In this document: positions 8,091-14,422 of the stretch, piece after piece
How positions within the stretch are numbered: the first letter of the stretch is position 1
Layout of the letters: every line of letters begins with the position of its first letter
NCBI GenBank assembly: GCA_035574295.1
Contig: DATLYX010000131.1
Location: forward strand, 1-20,234
Length of the DNA stretch: 20,234 nt
Direction: 5' to 3'
From: PNAI01 sp035574295
Lineage (GTDB): Bacteria; Pseudomonadota; Alphaproteobacteria; Rhizobiales; Xanthobacteraceae
Translations under genes and position numbers: made by a program
The notes under the pieces: model-generated
The model's input: the letters and a program-made list of their open reading frames with translations, nothing else
What the model was told of the DNA's origin: nothing
Database searches by the model: none

Positions 8091-8240
8091 TTATTTTTGC
8101 GCAGCCGCGATGGCCCGCAGGCAGGCCGGGCAATAGCACTCGGCGCCGTCCTTGGGACAGGGCAGTCGGTAGGGCTCGGCCACGCACCAGCAGCGCTCGC
8201 TGCCGGCACATTCGAACACTTGCGCGCAGCGCGGGCAGCT
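8091..8240 (-). CDS. Cysteine-rich CWC small protein
   Basis: About 49 residues, densely packed with cysteines: SCPRCAQVFECAG, RCWCVAEPY, PCPKDGAECYCPACL. This C..C...F.C...CWC...CYCP.CL layout fits the Cys_rich_CWC family, a small putative zinc-binding fold of unknown role. I place the start at the GTG at 8240, which overlaps the upstream ORF stop as GTGA and has GGTGGAA upstream. It puts the first Cys at residue 3, as in homologues I remember. The alternative ATG at 8279 adds 13 residues with no family likeness. It lies 91 bp upstream of the ABC exporter on the same strand. Confidence 0.7.
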   Translation of the reverse strand, partial: SCPRCAQVFECAGSERCWCVAEPYRLPCPKDGAECYCPACLRAIAAAQK

Positions 8241-8392
8241 CACTCTGCGAATTCCACCGTTCGGCCGCCCCGCGTCCAAGTCAACACCATGTCCGTCTCA
8301 CGCGCCTGCTTTAAATCACCGGGATCGGCGGCCGGATGTGCGAAAGCGAGCCTATACCCTTTCGGATGATTTTTCCAATGACTGCCGCGCAT
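8240..8392 (-). CDS. Small hypothetical ORF possibly coupled to the CWC gene
   Basis: A 50-codon ORF from ATG 8392 (MRGSHWKNHPKGYRLAF...) whose TGA overlaps the GTG of the CWC gene. In-frame ATGs also exist at 8470 and 8290, so the start is uncertain, and none has a strong Shine-Dalgarno. The protein is basic and hydrophilic with no recognised domain. The main support is the GTGA stop-start junction. It could instead be non-coding leader sequence. Confidence 0.3.
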   Translation of the reverse strand: MRGSHWKNHPKGYRLAFAHPAADPGDLKQARETDMVLTWTRGGRTVEFAE

Positions 8393-8549
8393 GCTTGCCG
8401 AGGCCCCAACCGCGCGGCGCCAGATATGTCTCCCCCTCCGCGATCGGCTCGTTCCCGGCGGCGTTGCCATCGTGTGGATTAACGGTGCAGCATGCGATCA
8501 CGCATGGTTTGGCGCCGTCGCATTTGCGATCCCTTTCAGGCGATATTGG

Positions 8550-9209
8550 TTAGCCGCGCATCACGCCCTGCACGCGCGGCCACTTGAGCACGTGGCGGGC
8601 GACGAGCGCCGCGATGCAGGCGAGCAGTGCCACCATCCCGAAATGCCAAGCCAGGATGGTGATGCCGATGCCGCCGGGATGATGCAGCCTGATGGCAAAA
8701 TTCGCAAATGCCGCAACCGCCACGGCCGCGAGCGCAAGGCTCGTGCGCGGCACCATCGGTGCGCCGCGGCGGAGCATGATCACGATCGCCGCCGCCGGCA
8801 CGAATCCGACAATGGCGGCAAGCCATACGCAGTCCCAGTCTGTACCCAACGCCAGTCCCGCCCAGCCGAGCTGCAGCCAATCGCCCACACAGGCTTTCCC
8901 GAGCATCGCCAGCCACACCGCGAGCGGCGCAGCCGGCAACAGAACCCATCTTCGGTCGGAGCCCGGCACCACGCTCCAGAACGCCGCGATGGCCGCGGTC
9001 ACAGCGGTTGCAATCGTCGCCGTTTGCTCGATCACGAACCGCGTTTCCAATTGCCATTGCTTGAAGGCCAGCGGCTGAACAAGGATCACGGCGAGCGCAT
9101 AGAGCACCGAGATCGCAAACCAGATCGCCGACCGTTGCCACGGCGACGCCAGCCGGCGCACCGGTTGGGTGCGTCCCGCAAGCTCGTGGATCAGTTGGCT
9201 CGTCTCCAA
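8550..9209 (-). CDS. nrsF: NrsF/OsrA-type membrane anti-sigma factor (DUF1109)
   Basis: 219 residues with about six hydrophobic helices, directly downstream of the sigma gene (30 bp from its stop). This is the usual sigF-nrsF order. The DUF1109 core is recognisable: ETSQLIHELAG at the N-terminus, DWDCVWLAAIVGFVPAAAI, then the diagnostic LRRGAP. In the family, two cysteines in the membrane domain sense oxidants or heavy metals and control release of the sigma factor. The first is present (Cys127 here); where LHC is expected for the second, this protein reads LHH (His177). I chose a TTG start at 9209: GGGAG lies six bases upstream and it aligns with the family's M-K-T-x-x-L-I opening. A TTG six bases earlier abuts the Shine-Dalgarno. 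Confidence 0.88.
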   Translation of the reverse strand: METSQLIHELAGRTQPVRRLASPWQRSAIWFAISVLYALAVILVQPLAFKQWQLETRFVIEQTATIATAVTAAIAAFWSVVPGSDRRWVLLPAAPLAVWLAMLGKACVGDWLQLGWAGLALGTDWDCVWLAAIVGFVPAAAIVIMLRRGAPMVPRTSLALAAVAVAAFANFAIRLHHPGGIGITILAWHFGMVALLACIAALVARHVLKWPRVQGVMRG

Positions 9210-9239
9210 GATCAACTCCCGAAGCTCAACTCACCCTGC

Positions 9240-9806
9240 TCAACTCCCGCTGCTCAGCGCCTTGCGCAAGGCGATCATCCCGCGGTGCACCGCCACCTTG
9301 AGCGCGCCGACGCTCATGCCGCTCTTTGCCGAGGCCTCCTTCAACGACAACTCCTGCAGTTTCAATAGCTCTATCGCGCGGCGCTGTCCGGGCGGCAGCT
9401 CGCCGATCGCCCGCCTGAGCGCCTCGGGGTCGCCATAGACGCCTTCACTTGTATTCGCTCGTTCCTCGAAAGAGGTTTCGGGGTATTCCGCCACGGATAC
9501 CTCGTTGACCGCGCGCCGGCCGCTTCGCCGCAGGGCGTCAACCATCCGGTTTCGCGCGATCGCCAGGAGCCATGGCAGAAAGGGTCGGTTTGGATCGTAG
9601 GTGGCCCGCACCGCATGCAGCGAAACCAGGATGTCCTGCACCACGTCTTCCACGTCCGCCGGCTGTGCAAACCAGCGTTGCCGCTGCACGGTGCGCCGCA
9701 GCACCGGCGTGATTTCGGTTAACAATTGCGCATAGGCAGCACTGTCGCCGTCCTGCGCCGCGCGCATCAGCTTCGCAAGCCGGGCCGTCTCGGCGGAATC
9801 AGCCAT
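9240..9806 (-). CDS. sigF: SigF/EcfF-type ECF RNA polymerase sigma factor
   Basis: 188 residues from ATG 9806 (MADSAETARLAKLMRAAQDG). Region 2 contains DVEDVVQDILVSLHAVR and PFLPWLLAIARNRMVDALRR, which bind the -10 element and melt DNA. Region 4 contains LPPGQRRAIELLKLQELS and GALKVAVHRGMIALRKAL, the -35-binding helix-turn-helix. Pairing with a DUF1109 anti-sigma identifies the SigF group, known from Caulobacter (heavy-metal stress) and Bradyrhizobium (reactive oxygen or chlorine species). An upstream in-frame ATG (9872) would run through the divergent promoter region and adds 22 residues with no likeness to sigma factors, so I reject it. The chosen start has a weak Shine-Dalgarno. Confidence 0.9.
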   Translation of the reverse strand: MADSAETARLAKLMRAAQDGDSAAYAQLLTEITPVLRRTVQRQRWFAQPADVEDVVQDILVSLHAVRATYDPNRPFLPWLLAIARNRMVDALRRSGRRAVNEVSVAEYPETSFEERANTSEGVYGDPEALRRAIGELPPGQRRAIELLKLQELSLKEASAKSGMSVGALKVAVHRGMIALRKALSSGS

Positions 9807-9845
9807 CTCGATGCATCGCACGCATAGGCGGGGAATCCTGGCCGG

Positions 9846-9878
9846 CCCATGTAACGCCCATGTAACGCCCATGTAACC
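9846..9878 (+). repeat. Three 11-bp tandem repeats carrying GTAAC
   Basis: CCCATGTAACG (9846-9856), CCCATGTAACG (9857-9867) and CCCATGTAACC (9868-9878) follow each other without gaps. The 11-bp period is about one helical turn. The last copy contains the -35 element of the predicted SigF promoter. Confidence 0.85.
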
Positions 9879-9898
9879 TTGTCGTAGGCGGCGGCGAA
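9873..9898 (+). promoter_or_regulatory. Predicted SigF-dependent promoter of the thioredoxin-ccdA operon
   Basis: GTAACC at 9873-9878 is followed by exactly 16 bases and CGAA at 9895-9898. This equals the SigF consensus GTAACC-N16-CGAA as I remember it from Caulobacter crescentus. Transcription should start near 9904, about 60 bases before the thioredoxin-like ATG. The sigma gene is transcribed the other way from the same interval; I see no matching site for it. Confidence 0.75.
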
Positions 9899-9965
9899 GT
9901 CAAACTCAAGTGAGGATCGGTTCACCGCCGGAGCGGGGAAACCTCACATCGTCGGAGAAATCAGC

Positions 9966-10346
9966 ATGTTCAGGTCACTGCGCTTTGCCATCTTTGGCCT
10001 TGCCGCCCTGCTCGCCCTCACGCTTTCCGCCCGCGCCGCGACGCCGTACGACGCAAAGGCCTTTGCCGCTGCACAGGCTGCGGGCAAAACCATTCTCGTC
10101 GACGTGTTTGCGCCCTGGTGCCCGGTCTGCAAGCGGCAGCAGCCGATCATCCAGAGCCTCCAGAAGGAACGACCGAGTCTCGTGGTGTTCCGGGTCGATT
10201 ACGACTCGGCCAAGGATGTGTTGCGAACTTTCCGCGTGCAGCGGCAGGGCACGTTGATCCTGTTCAAAGGCAAGGACGAGGTTGGGCGGCTGATCTATGA
10301 CGCCGATCCCGACCGAATTCGGGCTCTGGTCGCCAAGGGTTTTTGA
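9966..10346 (+). CDS. Periplasmic thioredoxin-like protein
   Basis: 126 residues. An N-terminal signal peptide or anchor (MFRSLRFAIFGLAALLALTLSA, then RAA) sends it to the periplasm. The thioredoxin fold follows, with VDVFAPWCPVCKRQQPII; redox centre Cys52-Pro-Val-Cys55. Later, RQGTLILFKGKDEVGR matches the strand near the active site, but reads Gln-Gly-Thr at the usual cis-Pro position (QGTL where thioredoxins have TPT or VPT). GGAGA lies seven bases before the ATG. Its stop overlaps the ccdA-like start as TGATG, so the two are co-translated. It probably exchanges electrons with CcdA and reduces oxidised periplasmic proteins during SigF-type stress. Confidence 0.87.
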   Translation: MFRSLRFAIFGLAALLALTLSARAATPYDAKAFAAAQAAGKTILVDVFAPWCPVCKRQQPIIQSLQKERPSLVVFRVDYDSAKDVLRTFRVQRQGTLILFKGKDEVGRLIYDADPDRIRALVAKGF

Positions 10347-11071
10347 TGGAGAGCCTCGCCACCCTTGCGTTGAGTTATGCCGCAGGCGTGCTGTCTACGC
10401 TCTCGCCCTGCGTGCTGCCGCTGCTGCCGATCGTGCTGTTCGGCGTGTTGCAGCGGAGCGTTTATGGTCCCCTTGCCTTGGCGGGCGGGCTTGCGGTGTC
10501 GTTCGCGGCGGTCGGCGTGTTCACCGCCTCGCTCGGGTTCAGCCTCGGGCTCGATCCGTTCATCCTGCGCTATGCGGTTGCGGCTATGTTGCTTGCCGCG
10601 GGTCTTGTGCTGCTTCTTCCCGCGGCGCAGGCGCAACTCGCGCTCATTTCCGGGCCGGTCGTTGCCGGCGGGCAGGCGTTGCTCGACCGTATTCAGCCGT
10701 CGGGTCCCGCCGGTCAGTTCCTGCTTGGCGTTGCGCTTGGCGCCATCTGGACGCCCTGCACCGGCCCGACGCTCGGCGCGGCGATCGGCCTTGCGGCGCA
10801 GAGCGAGTCGCTCGCCCGCGCCGCGGCGGTGATGGCGGTGTTCAGCCTCGGCGCGGTGACGCCGATCCTGGGCCTCGCCTATGGCTCGCGGCAGGCGGTG
10901 CATGCCCGGCGTGACCGCCTGATGCGCCTCTCCCGAGTCGCAAAGCCTGTGCTCGGGCTCGCCCTCGTCGGCATCGGCGCGCTCGTATTGAGCGGGCTCG
11001 ACAAGCGCATCGAGACGATTCTCACCGAGGCCATGCCCGCCTGGTTGATCGATCTCACGACGGCGCTCTGA
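10346..11071 (+). CDS. CcdA/DsbD-beta-type thiol-disulfide electron carrier
   Basis: 241 residues, about six membrane helices. The two redox cysteines sit in the family motifs LSPCVLPLLPIV (Cys22) and WTPCTGPTLG (Cys138). This protein carries electrons from cytoplasmic thioredoxin across the membrane to periplasmic thioredoxin-like partners; the gene just upstream supplies a candidate. The ATG at 10346 overlaps the upstream TGA; a TTG one codon earlier also fits the frame but is less likely. Cytochrome c maturation is the classical job of CcdA. The SigF context and absence of ccm genes here favour a role in periplasmic redox repair (inference). Confidence 0.88.
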   Translation: MESLATLALSYAAGVLSTLSPCVLPLLPIVLFGVLQRSVYGPLALAGGLAVSFAAVGVFTASLGFSLGLDPFILRYAVAAMLLAAGLVLLLPAAQAQLALISGPVVAGGQALLDRIQPSGPAGQFLLGVALGAIWTPCTGPTLGAAIGLAAQSESLARAAAVMAVFSLGAVTPILGLAYGSRQAVHARRDRLMRLSRVAKPVLGLALVGIGALVLSGLDKRIETILTEAMPAWLIDLTTAL

Positions 11072-11089
11072 ATGCGGCGCCGGAAAGCC

Positions 11090-11116
11090 GCGCGGGCCGC
11101 CGCCGACGGCCCGCGC
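11090..11116 (+). terminator. Strong GC hairpin after the ccdA-like gene
   Basis: GCGCGGGCCG (11090-11099) and CGGCCCGCGC (11107-11116) form a perfect 10-bp stem with a 7-base loop, followed by CATTTCATG. The U-tract is poor, so this is a hairpin terminator of weak class. It lies between convergent genes and could serve both strands. Confidence 0.55.
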
Positions 11117-11153
11117 CATTTCATGACAATCCTGACAATATTGTGCAGTGATT

Positions 11154-11428
11154 TTACGTGCCGCGGCCCCACAGTCCGCAGTAGCGGCGCGCGATGAACG
11201 GCAGGCCCTGCTCGTAGCCGGGCAGGCTCGCGTATTTCGGCAGTGCAAATTCCTTCTCTGCCGTGTCCCAGCACTTGCCGCCTTGGCCAAGCTTCTTCAT
11301 CTCCGCCGAGGCGTCACGCAAGAGCTGGAGCTGCTGTCGCGCATCGTCCTTGGTGCCGAGCCGGCCGCCCGAATCCGGATGGCCTCATGAATTGCGCCGC
11401 AAGCCGCGACCGCTAACCCGACTCGCAT
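11154..11428 (-). pseudogene. Truncated metallo-beta-lactamase-fold hydrolase paralogue
   Basis: From 11384 down to the TAA at 11154 the minus strand encodes about 76 residues homologous to the C-terminus of the intact hydrolase next door. Here it reads GHPDSGGRLGTKDDAR, KCWDTAEKEFALPKYAS and RRYCGLWGRGT; the intact gene has GHPGPGGRLGTKDDVR, KCYDTAMKEIQLPKYES and ERYCDVWRRGI. Homology stops at GHP. Upstream, in another frame, ATG 11428 with an AGGCAGGG Shine-Dalgarno begins a signal-peptide-like MRVGLAVAACGA. The simplest reading is a full paralogue that lost its middle, including the HxHxDH metal site, and went out of frame. Confidence 0.75.
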
Positions 11429-11500
11429 TTTCGTCGCCCTGCCTTTGATGGTTCGCGGCCCGCAGTCGGGACCGCTCTTGTTGTGAGATGGTTTCCCGCC

Positions 11501-12376
11501 TCAAATCCCGCGCCGCCACACGTCGCAGTAGCGTTCGATGTTGCCGGCCAGGAATGCCTTGTAGTTCGGCCAGCTCTCGTATTTCGGCAGTTGGATTTCC
11601 TTCATCGCGGTGTCGTAGCACTTGCCTTCTTCGGCGGCTTTCTTGGTCGCGGCCGAGAGTTCCTCGAGATAGGCAAGATGCGCCCGCACGTCGTCCTTGG
11701 TGCCGAGCCGCCCGCCCGGTCCGGGATGGCCGGGGATCAGGCGGTCCCAGTCCATGGCCAGAACCTTCTTGATCGAGTCCTGAAGCTCGAGCGGCCAGGT
11801 GTCCGCCATGCCGCGAAACTGGATGCCGTTGATCGGCAGCCAATCGACGACGAAGATGATTTTTTCCTTCGGCAGCCGCATCACCAGCGAGTTGTCGGAA
11901 TGATTGCGGCCGACATAGGTGAGCTCGAGCGTCGTAGTGCCGAGCCTGAGGTTGAGCTGCTTGTCCACCCACTGGGTGGGCATCACGACGTCGGGATTGG
12001 GGATAGCTTCCAGTCGCGCCTTGGCGTTCCGGTGTGCGACGAACGCGGCGCCGAGGTCCTTGAACGGCTTGCCGCCGGCGATGTGGTCCCAGTGATGGTG
12101 GCTGTAGACCACGTAGCGGATCGGCGCCTTCGTGACCTTCCTGATCTCGTCGATGTAGGTGGTTACCGCCTGCGGTCGGCCGAGCCCGATCGGGTCGGTG
12201 GCAATGACGCCGGCCGAGGTGACAACGAACATCGACTGATGGAAACCGTAGCGATAGATATAGACGTTGTCGGTGCCCTCGACCCTGGCGGTTGCGAACG
12301 GCGGCTGCTGGGCCTGAGCCGAGCCGACCATCGCCGCAAGCAAGGCAGTCCAGAGCAAACCGCTCCTGCGGAACAT
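11501..12376 (-). CDS. Secreted metallo-beta-lactamase-fold hydrolase
   Basis: 291 residues. The signal peptide MFRRSGLLWTALLAAMVGSAQAQ indicates export. The metal site is intact: HHHWDH at residues 93-98, His159 (NHSDN), Asp178 (VVDWLP) and His217 (PGHPG), which would bind two metal ions. YVVYSHHHWDHIAGG is typical of the SoxH/quinoprotein-relay-like MBL group, but substrate cannot be assigned. GAGGAGG upstream of ATG 12376 sets the start. It follows the two paralogous secreted genes on the same strand across 136 bp, and the truncated paralogue lies downstream. Confidence 0.9.
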   Translation of the reverse strand: MFRRSGLLWTALLAAMVGSAQAQQPPFATARVEGTDNVYIYRYGFHQSMFVVTSAGVIATDPIGLGRPQAVTTYIDEIRKVTKAPIRYVVYSHHHWDHIAGGKPFKDLGAAFVAHRNAKARLEAIPNPDVVMPTQWVDKQLNLRLGTTTLELTYVGRNHSDNSLVMRLPKEKIIFVVDWLPINGIQFRGMADTWPLELQDSIKKVLAMDWDRLIPGHPGPGGRLGTKDDVRAHLAYLEELSAATKKAAEEGKCYDTAMKEIQLPKYESWPNYKAFLAGNIERYCDVWRRGI

Positions 12377-12512
12377 TCCGATCCTCCTCGCGCACTGGCC
12401 AGGCGAGCCCCTCTCAGTGCCATGATGTCATGGCCGACTGAGCGGCATTGCCCCGGCGATGCATAACCAACATGCGATGTGCAGGGTTTATTCCGTTGTG
12501 TCGGCGCACGGC

Positions 12513-13301
12513 TTAGGGTTCTTCGCCGATATAACCGGTTATTTTCCAGCCGTCCGGCTCCTTGCGGTAGCAAAGCTGGTCGTTCCCGAGCGGCGCGAGG
12601 GCGAACGCCGGAAGGAACCCCGTTTTTCCTGAGGGAAGGGCCACCCGGAGCATGTGAAGCTGGTCACCGGAGGTGTTGGGCGTCGCCTCGTCCACAAGCA
12701 CCCGCACGAAATACATCCCGAGCTTATCGATCACCGGCGCGTTGGGCTGGCGGGCCGAGCGCACCTCGATACCGTTCACCAGAGGGTAGCCCCATTCCTC
12801 GATGCCGGTCTGCGTCGCCTTCAAGAGGCTGTCCATCTCCTGGTCGTTGAAAATCGGATCGGCCGGCGAGCAGACGATGTCCTTGAGGGCCGGGACCGGC
12901 GCAGCCGTCGGATCGAAGGCATAGGAGCCGAGATGATCCCAGCCCGAGCCGTCGGGCGCGTTGAGCTGTACGGCCGCGGCCAGATTGTCGAAGCCCGACT
13001 TGTTGTTGTCGGCCTTCTCGCCCTTCTCGGTCTTCCAGAAGAATCCCTTCTCCACCACGATGCTTTTGAGCTCCGTGATGTCTTTGTTCGCCACCACGTC
13101 GGCCAGGCGGCGGCGAAATTCCTCGAAGCTTGGATCGTTGATGGGCGTCGGCAGCGTGACCGTGACTGGCTTGTACGGCTTGACGGGCGCGAGCGGCCGC
13201 GGTTTCGGCGGCGCCTGCTGTGCGCTGGCGATCGATGCCGCGTCAAGTCCGCAAAGCATCAATCCGCAAAGCATCAGCAAGAGCGGTAAACGGGAACCCA
13301 T
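12513..13301 (-). CDS. Secreted protein of unrecognised family, copy A (possible SH3-like C-terminus)
   Basis: 262 residues from ATG 13301, which has GAGGGG about seven bases upstream; an in-frame ATG at 13361 adds 20 residues that spoil the signal peptide. The signal peptide is MGSRLPLLLMLCGLMLCG. After a Pro-rich linker come PVTVTLPTPINDPSFEEF, EKGFFWKTEKG, FDNLAAAVQL and DIVCSPADP. Then the C-terminal part: NAPVIDKLGMYFVRVL, ALPSGKTGFLPAFALAPL, QLCYRKEPDGWKITGYIG. The last part looks like an SH3_3-type barrel, an inference from VRVL...GKTGFL. Two cysteines outside the signal are shared with copy B. Function unknown, probably periplasmic. Confidence 0.75.
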   Translation of the reverse strand: MGSRLPLLLMLCGLMLCGLDAASIASAQQAPPKPRPLAPVKPYKPVTVTLPTPINDPSFEEFRRRLADVVANKDITELKSIVVEKGFFWKTEKGEKADNNKSGFDNLAAAVQLNAPDGSGWDHLGSYAFDPTAAPVPALKDIVCSPADPIFNDQEMDSLLKATQTGIEEWGYPLVNGIEVRSARQPNAPVIDKLGMYFVRVLVDEATPNTSGDQLHMLRVALPSGKTGFLPAFALAPLGNDQLCYRKEPDGWKITGYIGEEP

Positions 13302-13401
13302 GGGGCGACCCCTCAGGCTCGCAGGGCCATGACCATAGCAATGCCTGGCTGATCGATGCAACGCGCTTGCGTATCCGAATCGATTTTATGCGCCGCCGGT
13401 G

Positions 13402-14211
13402 TCAGTCTCCACCGACGTAGCCGGCGATGCGCCAGCGGCCGAACACATCCTTGCCGTAGCACAGTCGTTCCGGCGAAAGCGACCGGAGCGTCCCCGGTGC
13501 AACGAAGCCGACCTTGCCTGCGGGCGTGGCCACGCGCGTCCAGCCGCTCTCGGCCGCATCGGCCTTGGCCGTGGCGGCCGAGCGGTCGAGCACGCGCACG
13601 AGTACAAGCTCCAGCTTGTCGATCACCGGCGCGTTCGCCTCCGGTGCGGCGCGGACTGGGGTATTTTCTGCCCGCGGATAGGCCCAGTCGCGGGCCTCAC
13701 TCGCTGTGGCGTCGAGCAGGCGGTCGAACGCGAGATTGTCGAATGCCGGCTCGCCCGGTGCACAGAGAATTCCCGGCCGGCCGGGCAGCGGCTCCGCGCC
13801 GGCCTCGGCGACGAAACGAGCGAGCGCGTTCCAGCCTGCGCCGCCGCGCCGTTCGAGCCGCAGCGCGGCCGCAAGATTGTCGACGGAGGGCAAGCGGCTG
13901 ACAAATTCGGCGTCAAAATCGCGGTCCCAGAAGAATCCTTGCGGCGTCACCAGCTCGGCCAGCTCGGCATAGACGCGGCGTTTCGCCACCGCGGCCACTT
14001 TCGCGCGGAAGGCATCGAGGCTTGCATCGCCGGACGCCGCCGGCAGTTTCACCGTCACGACGGCATAGGGCTTTGCCTGCGGTGCCTCCGCGGCGACCGG
14101 CTTGACCACGACAAAGCGCATCGTGGTCATGCGGGAGTCCTCGGCGCGCGGGGCGTTGTTCCCGAGCAGGGCCAAGATCGGAACCCATGCCAGCACCGCA
14201 AGCGGGCGCAT
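13402..14211 (-). CDS. Secreted protein of the same unrecognised family, copy B
   Basis: 269 residues from ATG 14211, preceded by AAGGAG. Signal peptide MRPLAVLAWVPILALLG then NNAPRA. It aligns along its length with copy A: PYAVVTVKLPAASGDASLDAF, PQGFFWDRDF, VDNLAAALRL, GILCAPGEP, NAPVIDKLELVLVRVL, TPAGKVGFVAPGTLRSL, RLCYGKDVFGRWRIAGYVG. Identity is perhaps a third, so the duplication is old. It lies 100 bp upstream of copy A on the same strand. No catalytic motif stands out; conserved Trp, Cys and the GFFW element suggest a structural or binding role. Confidence 0.75.
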   Translation of the reverse strand: MRPLAVLAWVPILALLGNNAPRAEDSRMTTMRFVVVKPVAAEAPQAKPYAVVTVKLPAASGDASLDAFRAKVAAVAKRRVYAELAELVTPQGFFWDRDFDAEFVSRLPSVDNLAAALRLERRGGAGWNALARFVAEAGAEPLPGRPGILCAPGEPAFDNLAFDRLLDATASEARDWAYPRAENTPVRAAPEANAPVIDKLELVLVRVLDRSAATAKADAAESGWTRVATPAGKVGFVAPGTLRSLSPERLCYGKDVFGRWRIAGYVGGD

Positions 14212-14320
14212 GAACGCTCCTTCGTTCGGGTTCCGGCCGCAGTTCTGCGGTCGCGCGGACCGAACGCCGTCGTGTTACATCAGACATGGTTTACGATTCT
14301 TTGCTGGTGAGTCCTACCCA

Positions 14321-14422
14321 ATGAGAACGCTTGCGATTCGCGCTCCTTTCAAGGCCGCAGCGACATCGCCGCATCGGGCGAAGCATGGCCGACCGCAATC
14401 GCGCACTGCGGGCTCGGCATGA
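14321..14422 (+). CDS. Possible 33-residue leader ORF coupled to the anion permease
   Basis: A short Arg-rich ORF (MRTLAIRAPFKAAATS...) starts at ATG 14321, with GGTGAG about nine bases upstream. It ends with a TGA that overlaps the permease ATG as ATGA. The permease lacks a convincing Shine-Dalgarno of its own, so coupled translation is plausible. No homology recognised; it may be chance. Confidence 0.3.
   Translation: MRTLAIRAPFKAAATSPHRAKHGRPQSRTAGSA

Noticed and set aside
8391..9368. 325-codon plus-strand frame
   Set aside because: Antisense to nrsF and the end of sigF; composition is that of a shadow frame.
10295..11290. 331-codon minus-strand frame
   Set aside because: Antisense to the ccdA-like gene; charged, repetitive composition and no family likeness.
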